Shown here: one piece after another, positions 55,455-62,917 of the stretch
How positions within the stretch are numbered: position 1 is the first letter of the stretch
How the letters are laid out: each line of letters opens with the position of its first letter
DNA from: Dechloromonas sp.
GTDB lineage: Bacteria; Pseudomonadota; Gammaproteobacteria; Burkholderiales; Rhodocyclaceae
Assembly: GCA_028689015.1 (NCBI GenBank)
Contig: JAQTXC010000009.1
Span: forward strand, 1 to 64,000
Length of the DNA stretch: 64,000 nucleotides
Direction of reading: 5' to 3'
The notes under the pieces: model-generated
Databases searched by the model: none
What the model saw: only the letters and a program-made list of their open reading frames with translations
Told to the model about the DNA's origin: nothing
Made by a program: the position numbers and the translations under genes

Positions 55455-55574
55455 CGGAACACCTCGCGTACCTGGCCTGGAAAAAAAGATGGGGTGATCG
55501 CCGTCTATATGGACGTGCCTGCCGGAGCAAACCGGATTCCCGAATGCACTTTATCCATGGATCATGGGTCCGTC

Positions 55575-55592
55575 ATCACCCCATAGGGTGAT
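55575..55592 (+). promoter_or_regulatory. Inverted repeat at the hemerythrin-LuxR promoter
   Basis: ATCACCC-CATA-GGGTGAT, perfect 7-bp arms around 4 bases. It lies just upstream of or touching the -35 position, the usual place for a FixJ/LuxR-type activator. An extra half-site, GGGGTGAT, sits at 55491-55498 on the HD-GYP side. It may be an autoregulatory site, but no regulator has been shown to bind. Confidence 0.55.
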
Positions 55593-55613
55593 ACCCGCCT
55601 GATCAGACCCTTC

Positions 55614-55619
55614 TATAAT
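55614..55619 (+). promoter_or_regulatory. -10 box for the hemerythrin-LuxR gene
   Basis: A perfect TATAAT (55614-55619) about 30 bases before the ATG, with no good -35 element 17 bases upstream. The missing -35 would suit a promoter that needs an activator, and the inverted repeat at 55575 lies at the right distance. Confidence 0.55.
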
Positions 55620-55649
55620 TCAAAGCCTTAAGAAAATTTAGCCGACGCC

Positions 55650-56423
55650 ATGTCCCTCACCCACACCGGTCACGCCGAAATTGACCAGCAGCACGCCATC
55701 CTTGATCAGATGGTCGTGCGACTGCAGTCGTTTTGTGAGCGCCCGGCCAAGGCGGCGCCTGCCGATTGCCGGCAATGCGCTCCCTTGCAGCAGCAGCAAT
55801 GCACCGCCCGCCTGAATGGCATCGTCGATGAACTCTCCGCCTTCCTGATCGGCCATGCCACCTACGAAGAACGGATGATGGAATTGCTGCCCGACACCGC
55901 GCCGTGCCAGGCCCACATCAAGGCCCACAAGGCAGCCCATGCCGGCATTTCACGGCAACTGAAAGTATTGAACAGCCAGATTGGCCACGAATTACCCCAG
56001 GTTACCGGACAAACCCTGTGGCAACTGATCGGTAATTGGCTGGGCGACCATGCGACGGTGTTTGACCACAAACTGGTTCGTCTAGGTAAATCGCGTGCTG
56101 CCGAAATCGACTTTGATGCCGAACTGGTCGCCATGCTCGATCAGCACGTTTTCCCCAATCGCCCCACCATCCGGCCGGTGGATCAAAACCAGCAAGCACG
56201 GGTTCACAGCCGGCGGGTGGAAATGCGGGGCCGTTTCGAATCGCTGACGCCGGCACAACGGAGCATTTTCTGGCCCATGATTGCCGGCCAGAAAAACCAG
56301 CAAATTGCCGAGGCGCAGGGCATTTCGATCAACACCGTCAAAACCCACCGCGCCGCCATCTTTCAGAAATTCGATGTCAATTCAGTGCTCGAACTGATCA
56401 AGAAAACCGACGCCTTACGCTGA
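55650..56423 (+). CDS. Hemerythrin-LuxR one-component regulator
   Basis: A 257-residue fusion. The hemerythrin half has a near-complete di-iron ligand set: H15, H69 and E73 (IGHATYEE), H89 and H93 (CQAHIKAH), H134 and D139 (DHATVFD). A Cys-rich insert (C29, C40, C43, C51, plus C86) lies between helices 1 and 2. The C-terminal half (about residues 195-250, SLTPAQRSIFWPMIAGQKNQQIAEAQGIS) is a FixJ/LuxR-type helix-turn-helix. It would bind oxygen or NO and regulate transcription directly. It diverges from an HD-GYP gene. The domain pairing is the most unusual in the window. Confidence 0.85.
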   Translation: MSLTHTGHAEIDQQHAILDQMVVRLQSFCERPAKAAPADCRQCAPLQQQQCTARLNGIVDELSAFLIGHATYEERMMELLPDTAPCQAHIKAHKAAHAGISRQLKVLNSQIGHELPQVTGQTLWQLIGNWLGDHATVFDHKLVRLGKSRAAEIDFDAELVAMLDQHVFPNRPTIRPVDQNQQARVHSRRVEMRGRFESLTPAQRSIFWPMIAGQKNQQIAEAQGISINTVKTHRAAIFQKFDVNSVLELIKKTDALR

Positions 56424-56452
56424 ACGCCGGCCCATTTGCGGTCAACAATCGA

Positions 56453-57922
56453 TCAGCGCACATTTCCGGTCAGGGCCAGTTCGCGCAATATCTGGCGCAA
56501 CAACTGCTCGCAACGCGCCACCGACGCCACCTCGACCCGCTCGCCCGGAGCATGTGCACCACGAATGGTCGGCCCGAAAGAAACGATATCCAGTCCCGGA
56601 TACTTGGCGCCGATAATGCCGCACTCCAGCCCAGCGTGGATGACCTGAACCGTCGAGTCGGCGCCAAATTCGCGGCGATAGACCGCCTGACAGGTGGTCA
56701 ACAAGGGGGAATCGGGATTCGGCGTCCACCCCGGATAATGGCCTGATTTTTCTGCCGCCGTGCCAGACAGGGCAAAGAGGCTAACAATTTCGTCGGCCAG
56801 GGCCAGCGCCGCACGGTCGACCAGCGAACGCACCATGAAATTGGCGGATCCGCCGGCCGGCCCCACATCAACGATGCCCAGATTATTGGACGTTTCAACC
56901 ACCCCGGGGACTGAACGGCTCATCCGCTTCACGCCATGCGGCGCCGCATGCAAGGAGGCCAGCCAGACGAATTGCGACGCATCATCGAGCACCTGCTCGG
57001 CGCTCGCCGCGTCGAGCGCCAGGGTCACCCCGTCATCAACACCGCGCCAGGCTTCGCGCAAAATAAGTTGCTGGGTGGCCAACCAATCCGCCAGTCCAGC
57101 CGCATCCGGCAAGGCCAACGTGGCGACGGCCTCGCGCGGCAAGGCGTTGCGTGCCGTACCGCCGCGCAAATCTACCAGCCGGTATGGCATGACCTCGGCC
57201 AGATCGTGCAGCAAACCAACCAGCCACTTGATCGCGTTACCGCGCTCCTGATGAATATCGACCCCGGAATGCCCGCCGCGCAGACCGCGCAAGGCCACCC
57301 GCTGCACCGACCAACCTGCCGGCAGCGGCTCGCCTTCGCCATCACGGCGCACATCCACATCCAGGCCGCCGGCGCACCCCAGATAAAACTCCCCCCACAC
57401 CTCCGTATCGAGGTTGAGCATCAAGCGTCCCTGCAAAGCGTCGGCGGCCAACGCGTGCGCACCGCCCATGCCGGCCTCTTCATCCACCGTCAACAAGGCT
57501 TCCAGGGGACCATGGACAAGCGTCTCATCGGCCAGTGCCGCCAGAATCAACGCCACACCCATGCCGTTATCTGCACCCAGCGTCGTGCCTTCCGCCACCA
57601 ACCAGCCCTCGCGCAGCACCGGCACGATAGCGTCGCGACTGAAATCATGATCACTGTCGGCATTTTTCTGGCAGACCATATCGAGATGCGCTTGCAGGAT
57701 GACGCCAGGCGCCTCTTCATGGCCAGGGGTGGCCGGTTTGCGCAAAATCAGGTTGCCACCGCGGTCGACCGTGGCTGCGATGCCTTTTTCAGCCGCCCAG
57801 GCCAGCAATTCATCGCGCAAGGCCGCCTCCTGTTTAGAAGCCCGGGGCACGGCACACAAGCGGGCAAAGTGCGACCAGACGGCCGCAGGTGACAAATTGG
57901 CGAAAACGGCAAGTTCAGACAT
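56453..57922 (-). CDS. pepD: Aminoacyl-histidine dipeptidase (PepD, M20C)
   Basis: A 489-residue cytosolic zinc dipeptidase (carnosinase-like) that cleaves Xaa-His and other dipeptides. The M20 metal ligands are in LQAHLDMVCQKN, GADNGMGVALIL, and VDEEAGMGGAHAL. A bound insert domain and late FGPTIRGAHAPGERVEVASV complete the family. I use the ATG at 57922, preceded by GGAG at 7 bases; the GTG at 57925 would be spaced worse. It is convergent with the hemerythrin-LuxR gene. Confidence 0.94.
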   Translation of the reverse strand: MSELAVFANLSPAAVWSHFARLCAVPRASKQEAALRDELLAWAAEKGIAATVDRGGNLILRKPATPGHEEAPGVILQAHLDMVCQKNADSDHDFSRDAIVPVLREGWLVAEGTTLGADNGMGVALILAALADETLVHGPLEALLTVDEEAGMGGAHALAADALQGRLMLNLDTEVWGEFYLGCAGGLDVDVRRDGEGEPLPAGWSVQRVALRGLRGGHSGVDIHQERGNAIKWLVGLLHDLAEVMPYRLVDLRGGTARNALPREAVATLALPDAAGLADWLATQQLILREAWRGVDDGVTLALDAASAEQVLDDASQFVWLASLHAAPHGVKRMSRSVPGVVETSNNLGIVDVGPAGGSANFMVRSLVDRAALALADEIVSLFALSGTAAEKSGHYPGWTPNPDSPLLTTCQAVYRREFGADSTVQVIHAGLECGIIGAKYPGLDIVSFGPTIRGAHAPGERVEVASVARCEQLLRQILRELALTGNVR

Positions 57923-57925
57923 CAC

Positions 57926-58155
57926 AACACTCCAATTGAAAAGCCCCGCAGACCTTGCGGTATGCGCTTCCCTCGGTTTTTCGTCTGCCCAAGGGTGGGT
58001 TTCATGCTAGCAGTTTTTCCTTCTGCTGCTCACTGAGCCAGTTCTCCATGAAGTTAATCCGAAAACACCCCGCACGATCGCCAACCCTGACAGGCGGTCA
58101 CGGAGAAAACGCCTTGTCCAACCCTGGTACTCTCAAAAGCCAACGGATATACGGC
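57926..58155. other. Intergenic region between pepD and vapBC
   Basis: No credible gene. It holds the pepD promoter on the minus strand and a CCGCA-AGGTC-TGCGG hairpin near 57940-57960. A 15-codon minus-strand frame (starts MENWLSEQQ) occurs at about 58010-58050, but it has no ribosome site and I do not call it. The rest has no recognisable elements. Confidence 0.5.
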
Positions 58156-58198
58156 TTGATACATACCACCTTCGGATATATTCTTTGGTATGTATCAA
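58156..58198 (+). promoter_or_regulatory. vapBC promoter overlapped by a 13-bp inverted-repeat operator
   Basis: TTGATACATACCA (58156-58168) and its exact complement TGGTATGTATCAA (58186-58198) flank 17 bases. The left arm contains the -35 box TTGATA (58156-58161), 17 bases before TATTCT (58179-58184), so antitoxin bound to both arms would cover the promoter. This is the expected design for VapB autoregulation. Confidence 0.8.
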
Positions 58199-58286
58199 CT
58201 AGATGGATGGTCTCCAGGTTTCTTCGATTCCATCCGCGACATACACCGTTCGCCCCTCGGGCCGAGCGTTGGCGAAGGAGATCGAG

Positions 58287-58547
58287 ATGACCCAGACCGC
58301 GAAAATTTTTGTAACCGGACGCAGCCAGGCCGTCCGCCTGCCACTCGAATACCGCTTCGAGGAAAAGGAGGTTTATATCCGCCGCGACCCGGTCACAGGC
58401 GACATCATCCTGTCGCGTCACCCCGAGTCCTGGGCAGGTTTCTTCGCTCTCGATGCGACAACGGAAGTTCCCGCTGATTTCATGAGTGAGGCGGATCGAA
58501 AGCAAGGAGTACCGTCGCGCGATCCATTCGAGGAAGCCGGTGAATGA
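58287..58547 (+). CDS. vapB: VapB-type antitoxin (AbrB/SpoVT fold)
   Basis: An 86-residue antitoxin. The N-terminal [24 protein letters not shown] is an AbrB-like DNA-binding swapped hairpin, and the C-terminal half, rich in Asp, Glu and Phe ([18 protein letters not shown]), would wrap the toxin. An AAGGAG site precedes the ATG at 58287; a longer frame start is inside the leader. It overlaps vapC by 4 bases. VapB also represses the operon, matching the operator upstream. Confidence 0.88.
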   Translation: MTQTAKIFVTGRSQAVRLPLEYRFEEKEVYIRRDPVTGDIILSRHPESWAGFFALDATTEVPADFMSEADRKQGVPSRDPFEEAGE

Positions 58548-58981
58548 CGACTTACCTACTCGACACGAACATCGCGAGTCACATCATCAAGGGTGACATC
58601 CCACAAGTACGTGAGCGGTTGGTGGCCGTGCCCATGGCCAGCATTGCGATCTCTGCCGTAACACAGGCTGAACTGCTGTATGGCGTCGCCAAACGGGGCC
58701 ATCCGCCGGGCCTGGCCGCTCGCGTTCGCGAGTTCCTGATCCGCGTTACGGTCTTGCCATGGACAACCGAAGTCGGCGAGGTCTATGGTGCATTGCGCGC
58801 CGAGTGCGAGGCGACAGGTATCACACTCGCGCCGATGGACATGATGATCGCTGCGCATGCCAAAACTCTGGATCTTGCAGCAAGCACAGTGCGTAACGAA
58901 GTCGTGCTCATTACCCGGGATCGCGTCTTCAGACGTGTACCCGGAAATTTCAAGGTGGATGACTGGAGCCACACCACCTAG
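58544..58981 (+). CDS. vapC: VapC toxin, PIN-domain ribonuclease
   Basis: A 145-residue PIN-domain RNase. The acidic Mg-binding residues are all present: D7 (LLDTNIAS), E43 (QAELLYGV), D99 (APMDMMIA) and D126 (ITRDRVF). VapC toxins cut initiator tRNA or rRNA when not held by VapB. Length and motif spacing are typical, so it looks active. It sits between pepD and tRNA-His, a place where gene transfer is common, but no mobile genes accompany it. Confidence 0.92.
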   Translation: MTTYLLDTNIASHIIKGDIPQVRERLVAVPMASIAISAVTQAELLYGVAKRGHPPGLAARVREFLIRVTVLPWTTEVGEVYGALRAECEATGITLAPMDMMIAAHAKTLDLAASTVRNEVVLITRDRVFRRVPGNFKVDDWSHTT

Positions 58982-59249
58982 CCTTGCCACGCCTGCCTGG
59001 CCATAGTCCTAAAGCGCATTGTCCGGCACCGTTACCGGCGCTGCAGGACCTAGACCTTGAACCCTACCGCAAGAAAGGGGGTTTTGAAACGCGGATAACG
59101 GCAGGGAAGTGAGCAAAGCAGACCAATTCCCAAACAATCAACAAGCAGTTGTTTTTATTAACAATTACTCAACGAATTTGGAAGGTTTGGCGCTCGAAAG
59201 CGTTGATTAAATTTGCTTACAGCAGCGCTTATACGGGATCAGAAATGAA
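58982..59249. other. AT-richer intergenic region after vapC
   Basis: No credible gene. The stretch from about 59100 is clearly more AT-rich than its neighbours (poly-A/T words such as GTTTTTATTAACAA), which may be a remnant of transferred DNA. No copy of the tRNA-His 3' end, no integrase and no IS end could be seen. Confidence 0.5.
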
Positions 59250-59282
59250 AAGAGGTTACGGACAAATTGCACGTAACCTCTT
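59250..59282 (-). terminator. Terminator of tRNA-His
   Basis: AAGAGGTTACG (59250-59260) and CGTAACCTCTT (59272-59282) form a perfect 11-bp stem. On the minus strand it ends in CTCTTTTCATTTC, a T-rich tail, placed directly after the tRNA-His 3' end. Confidence 0.85.
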
Positions 59283-59290
59283 GAATTCTT

Positions 59291-59367
59291 TGGGGCGACT
59301 GATGGGGCTCGAACCCACGACAACCGGAATCACAATCCGGGACTCTACCAACTGAGCTACAGCCGCC
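59291..59367 (-). tRNA. tRNA-His (anticodon GTG)
   Basis: A 77-base tRNA on the minus strand. It shows an 8-base-pair acceptor stem including G-1 paired to C73 (the tRNA-His mark), AGCTCAGTTGGTAGAG in the D arm, anticodon GTG in TTGTGAT, GGTTCGAGCC in the T arm, and an encoded CCA end. Conserved T and D arm bases are all present. Confidence 0.97.
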
Positions 59368-59384
59368 GCTGCAGGAAGGCGCGC

Positions 59385-59413
59385 ATTATATGTCGCCTAA
59401 ACGGCTCTGTCTA
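59385..59413 (-). promoter_or_regulatory. tRNA-His promoter
   Basis: On the minus strand TAGACA (59408-59413), a 17-base spacer, and TATAAT (59385-59390), followed by a GCGCGCC discriminator. The GC-rich discriminator is the mark of a stable-RNA promoter under stringent control. Confidence 0.85.
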
Positions 59414-59451
59414 GGCCTTTTGCAGAATTTCTTCGAATGGGTGCAAGCATC

Positions 59452-59478
59452 TTGGCGACGATGGGAGCGTGATAGAAT
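59452..59478 (+). promoter_or_regulatory. Likely tig promoter (extended -10)
   Basis: TTGGCG (59452-59457) and TGATAGAAT, whose TAGAAT lies at 59473-59478. The 15-base gap is short, but the TG of an extended -10 box is present. Transcription would start near 59485, ahead of the tig ATG. Confidence 0.5.
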
Positions 59479-59520
59479 TACCCGCTTTATTTTTCGGCTC
59501 CGAAGTCACAAGGAACTTTC

Positions 59521-60828
59521 ATGGAAGCAACTACTGCACAAGCTAACGAACTCGAACGCACCATCGACCTGGCGGTCGCCATTGCCGATGTGGAAAAGGA
59601 CATGGAACAACGCCTGAAGCGCATGGGCAAGAATATCAAGATGGCGGGTTTCCGTCCGGGCAAAGTGCCGTTTTCCATCGTCAAGCAGCAGTATGGTGAG
59701 CAAGCTCGCCACGAAGCGCTGGCCGAACAACTCGACCGCATCTTTGCCGACACCGTGAACGCCCAGAAGCTGCGCGTCGCCGGCTACCCGCGCATCGAAC
59801 CGAAGACTTCAGAAGACGATAGCCAGATGCTGTTCGCCGCCACCTTCGAGATTTACCCGGAATTTGCCCCGGGTGACGTGTCGACCGCAGAAATCGAGCG
59901 CCCGCTACTCGACGTCGGCGCCGCCGAAATCGACAAAACGGTCGACATCCTGCGCCAGCAGCGCATCCGTTTCGACGCCACCGACCGTGCCGCCGAAAAG
60001 GGGGACCGCGTCGTGATCGACTTCCTTGGCAAGAAAGACGGCGTGGCCTTCCAGGGCGGCGCCGCCAACGATTACCCCTTCGTCCTCGGCCAGGGCATGA
60101 TGCTGCCCGATTTTGAAAATGCCGTGACCGGTTGCACCGCCGGCGAGAGCAAGACCTTCGACCTCGCCTTCCCGGCCGATTACCACGCCGCTGACCTGGC
60201 CGGCCAGACCGTCCAGTTTGACATCACCGTCAAGCAGGTCATGGCACCGCGCCTGCCGGACGTTGATGCCGATTTCGCCAAGATGATGGGCGTTGCAGAT
60301 GGCGACGTCGACAAAATGCGCGGCGAGATCGAAGCCAACCTCAAGCGCGAAGTGAAGAACCGCATCGAAGCCAAGGTCAAGGATCAGGTCATGGAAGCCT
60401 TGCTCAAGGCCAACCCGATTGCCGTACCGGCCGCCCTGGTCGACATGGAAGTTCAGCGTCTGATGCAGGCGGCCCGCCAGGACATGGAACAGCGCGGCAT
60501 GAAAACCAAAGACATGCCGATGCAACCCGAATGGTTTGCTGACCAGGCCAAGCGCCGCGTCACTCTTGGCCTGATCCTTGCTGAAGTGGTCAAGACGGAA
60601 AATCTTCAAGCAACGCCGGAACAAGTGCGCAGCATGGTCGAAGAATCGGCCGCCAGCTACGAACAACCGGAAGAAGTGATCCGCTGGTACTACGCCCAGC
60701 CACAGCGCCTCGGCGAAGTGGAAGGCGTGGCAATCGAAAACAATGTGGTCGCCTGGGTGCTGAGCAAGGCCCAGGTTGCCGACAAGGCGGTCGCCTTCGA
60801 CGAACTGATGAACCCGCAGCAGCAATAA
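59521..60828 (+). CDS. tig: Trigger factor
   Basis: A 435-residue ribosome-bound chaperone and peptidyl-prolyl isomerase. The N-terminal ribosome-binding domain contains the GFRPGKVP signature (residues about 43-50). The FKBP-like PPIase domain follows (VVIDFLGKKDGVAF, about residue 160), and then a helical C-terminal domain. It leads the tig-clpP-clpX-lon protein quality control block. The start has an AAGGAAC-like site. Confidence 0.96.
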   Translation: MEATTAQANELERTIDLAVAIADVEKDMEQRLKRMGKNIKMAGFRPGKVPFSIVKQQYGEQARHEALAEQLDRIFADTVNAQKLRVAGYPRIEPKTSEDDSQMLFAATFEIYPEFAPGDVSTAEIERPLLDVGAAEIDKTVDILRQQRIRFDATDRAAEKGDRVVIDFLGKKDGVAFQGGAANDYPFVLGQGMMLPDFENAVTGCTAGESKTFDLAFPADYHAADLAGQTVQFDITVKQVMAPRLPDVDADFAKMMGVADGDVDKMRGEIEANLKREVKNRIEAKVKDQVMEALLKANPIAVPAALVDMEVQRLMQAARQDMEQRGMKTKDMPMQPEWFADQAKRRVTLGLILAEVVKTENLQATPEQVRSMVEESAASYEQPEEVIRWYYAQPQRLGEVEGVAIENNVVAWVLSKAQVADKAVAFDELMNPQQQ

Positions 60829-60840
60829 AGGAAGAAACCG

Positions 60841-60885
60841 GTCATCGCGAGGACTACGCAACGCATCAACAGCCCTCGCGATGAC
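60841..60885. repeat. REP-like palindrome, copy 2
   Basis: GTCATCGCGAGG (60841-60852) and CCTCGCGATGAC (60874-60885) form a perfect 12-bp inverted repeat. The arms share the GTCATNGCGA outline with the element at 49929. Both lie between genes on the same strand. It may end the tig mRNA or mark a dispersed repeat family. Confidence 0.65.
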
Positions 60886-60943
60886 ATTCCTTCCCCTGTC
60901 ACAAAAGCGACAACCGTCTTAAATGCAACACACAAGGGCTGAC

Positions 60944-61573
60944 ATGAATATCGACAACGCAAGCAACTGGGACCCGCAGGCACTGGGCCTGGTCCCGATG
61001 GTGGTTGAGCAGAGCGGACGCGGCGAACGGGCGTACGACATCTATTCGCGCCTGTTGAAGGAGCGGGTGATTTTTCTGGTCGGTCCGGTCAACGACGTCA
61101 GCGCCAATCTGGTCGTTGCCCAATTGCTGTTCCTTGAAGCCGAAAATCCGGACAAGGACATCTATTTCTACATCAACTCGCCCGGGGGTTCGGTGACGGC
61201 AGGGATGTCGATTTACGACACCATGCAGTTCATCAAGCCCGACGTATCGACCCTGTGCATCGGTCAGGCCGCCTCGATGGGCGCCTTCCTGCTCAACGCC
61301 GGCACCAAGGGCAAGCGCTTCGCGCTGCCCAACTCGCGCGTGATGATCCATCAGCCGCTGGGCGGCTTCCAGGGCCAGGCATCCGATATCGCCATCCACG
61401 CCCGTGAAATTCTGTCAATCAAGGACAAGTTGAACCGCATCATGGCCGAGCATTGCGGTCAACCGCTGGAACAACTCGAAAAAGATACCGACCGGGACAA
61501 TTTCATGTCGGCCCAGGAAGCGGCTGACTATGGCCTGATCGACAAAGTATTGACCCGCCGCGACGCGGCTTGA
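60944..61573 (+). CDS. clpP: ATP-dependent Clp protease, proteolytic subunit
   Basis: A 209-residue serine protease that forms tetradecamers and works with ClpX or ClpA. The catalytic triad is S111 (GQAASMGAF), H136 (VMIHQPLGG) and D185 (TDRDNFMS). I use the ATG at 60944 with AGGG 6 bases upstream rather than the ATG at 60923. clpX begins 14 bases after its stop. Confidence 0.97.
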   Translation: MNIDNASNWDPQALGLVPMVVEQSGRGERAYDIYSRLLKERVIFLVGPVNDVSANLVVAQLLFLEAENPDKDIYFYINSPGGSVTAGMSIYDTMQFIKPDVSTLCIGQAASMGAFLLNAGTKGKRFALPNSRVMIHQPLGGFQGQASDIAIHAREILSIKDKLNRIMAEHCGQPLEQLEKDTDRDNFMSAQEAADYGLIDKVLTRRDAA

Positions 61574-61587
61574 ACGAGGAGTTAGCG

Positions 61588-62850
61588 ATGACCAAAGGCG
61601 GCCAGGAAAAACTGCTTTACTGTTCCTTTTGCGGCAAAAGCCAGCATGAAGTCAAAAAGCTGATTGCCGGCCCGTCGGTATTCATTTGCGACGAATGCAT
61701 CGCGCTATGCACCGATATCGTGCGCGATGAATTGCCGGAAGAAGCCGCCAAGGCGGGTCGCTCCGACCTGCCAACGCCGCGCGAGATCAGCAGCATTCTC
61801 GACCAGTACGTGATCGGTCAGGAAGTAGCCAAGCGTATCCTCGCCGTCGCTGTGTACAACCACTACAAGCGCCTGCGCCACACCGCCAAGAATACCGGCG
61901 ATGTTGAACTATCCAAGAGCAACATCCTGCTGATCGGCCCGACCGGCTCCGGCAAGACACTGCTCGCCCAAACACTCGCCCGCCTGCTCAACGTCCCCTT
62001 TGTGATGGCCGATGCCACCACGCTGACCGAGGCCGGCTATGTCGGCGAAGACGTCGAGAACATCATCCAGAAACTGCTGCAAAAGTGCGACTACGATGTC
62101 GAGAAGGCCCAGCAAGGCATCGTCTATATTGACGAAATCGACAAGATCTCGCGCAAATCCGACAACCCGTCGATCACCCGTGACGTCTCAGGCGAAGGCG
62201 TGCAGCAAGCCCTGCTCAAGCTGATCGAAGGCACCACCGCTTCGATCCCGCCCCAAGGCGGCCGCAAGCACCCGAATCAGGACTTCGTCCAGGTCGACAC
62301 CACCAACATCCTGTTCGTCTGCGGTGGCGCCTTTGCCGGCCTGGAAAAGGTCATCCGCAACCGCTCCGAAAAGGGCGGCATCGGCTTTGCTGCCGAAGTG
62401 AAGAGCAAGGACGACGGCAAGGAAGTGGGCAAAACCCTGCTCGACGTCGAACCGGAAGACCTGATCAAGTTTGGTCTGATTCCCGAACTGATCGGTCGCC
62501 TGCCTGTCGTCGCGACCCTGCAGGAACTGGAAGAAGATGCCCTGATCCAGATTCTGACCGAACCCAAGAACGCGCTGGTCAAGCAATACCAGAAGCTGTT
62601 CAACATGGAAGAAGTCGAACTGGAAATCCGTCCGGCCGCTCTGGCTGCCATCGCCAAGAAAGCACTTGAGCGCAAGACGGGCGCGCGTGGCCTGCGTTCG
62701 ATCATGGAGCACGCCCTGCTCGACACCATGTACGAACTCCCGGGCATGGACAATGTCGAAAAAGTGGTGATCGACGAGAACATGATCAATGGCGACACCG
62801 CGCCGCTGCTCATTTACGCTGATCAGCCCAAGGTTTCCGGCTCCAACTGA
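61588..62850 (+). CDS. clpX: Clp protease ATP-binding subunit ClpX
   Basis: A 420-residue AAA+ unfoldase. The N-terminal zinc finger has C12, C15, C34 and C37. Walker A GPTGSGKT is near residue 117, and the IGF-type loop and IYIDEIDKI Walker B follow. GAGGAG lies 8 bases before the ATG at 61588, which I prefer over the upstream in-frame ATG. Co-transcribed with clpP. Confidence 0.97.
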   Translation: MTKGGQEKLLYCSFCGKSQHEVKKLIAGPSVFICDECIALCTDIVRDELPEEAAKAGRSDLPTPREISSILDQYVIGQEVAKRILAVAVYNHYKRLRHTAKNTGDVELSKSNILLIGPTGSGKTLLAQTLARLLNVPFVMADATTLTEAGYVGEDVENIIQKLLQKCDYDVEKAQQGIVYIDEIDKISRKSDNPSITRDVSGEGVQQALLKLIEGTTASIPPQGGRKHPNQDFVQVDTTNILFVCGGAFAGLEKVIRNRSEKGGIGFAAEVKSKDDGKEVGKTLLDVEPEDLIKFGLIPELIGRLPVVATLQELEEDALIQILTEPKNALVKQYQKLFNMEEVELEIRPAALAAIAKKALERKTGARGLRSIMEHALLDTMYELPGMDNVEKVVIDENMINGDTAPLLIYADQPKVSGSN

Positions 62851-62856
62851 TCCGGT

Positions 62857-62892
62857 CCTTGAATACCGGTTTCCTGCCCCCACTTAGGGGGC
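62857..62892 (+). promoter_or_regulatory. Sigma-32 type heat-shock promoter for lon, overlapping a hairpin
   Basis: CCTTGAA (62857-62863), a 14-base gap, and CCCCACTTA (62878-62886) match the RpoH consensus CTTGAA-N13-15-CCCCATNTA closely. Its -10 region overlaps a GCCCCC/GGGGGC hairpin (62876-62892). Transcription would start near 62893 with a leader of about 25 bases. It gives lon its own heat-shock promoter apart from clpPX. Confidence 0.68.
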
Positions 62893-62917
62893 TCATACCT
62901 ATTTCAAAGGCATCGTA

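Noticed and set aside
58000-58060. A 15-codon minus-strand frame (MENWLSEQQ...) upstream of pepD
   Set aside because: No ribosome site, too short, and an in-frame stop lies just upstream; it may be a chance frame.
58982-59367. A tRNA-His-linked genomic island next to vapBC
   Set aside because: No integrase and no repeated tRNA 3' end could be found; only the AT-rich stretch hints at transfer.
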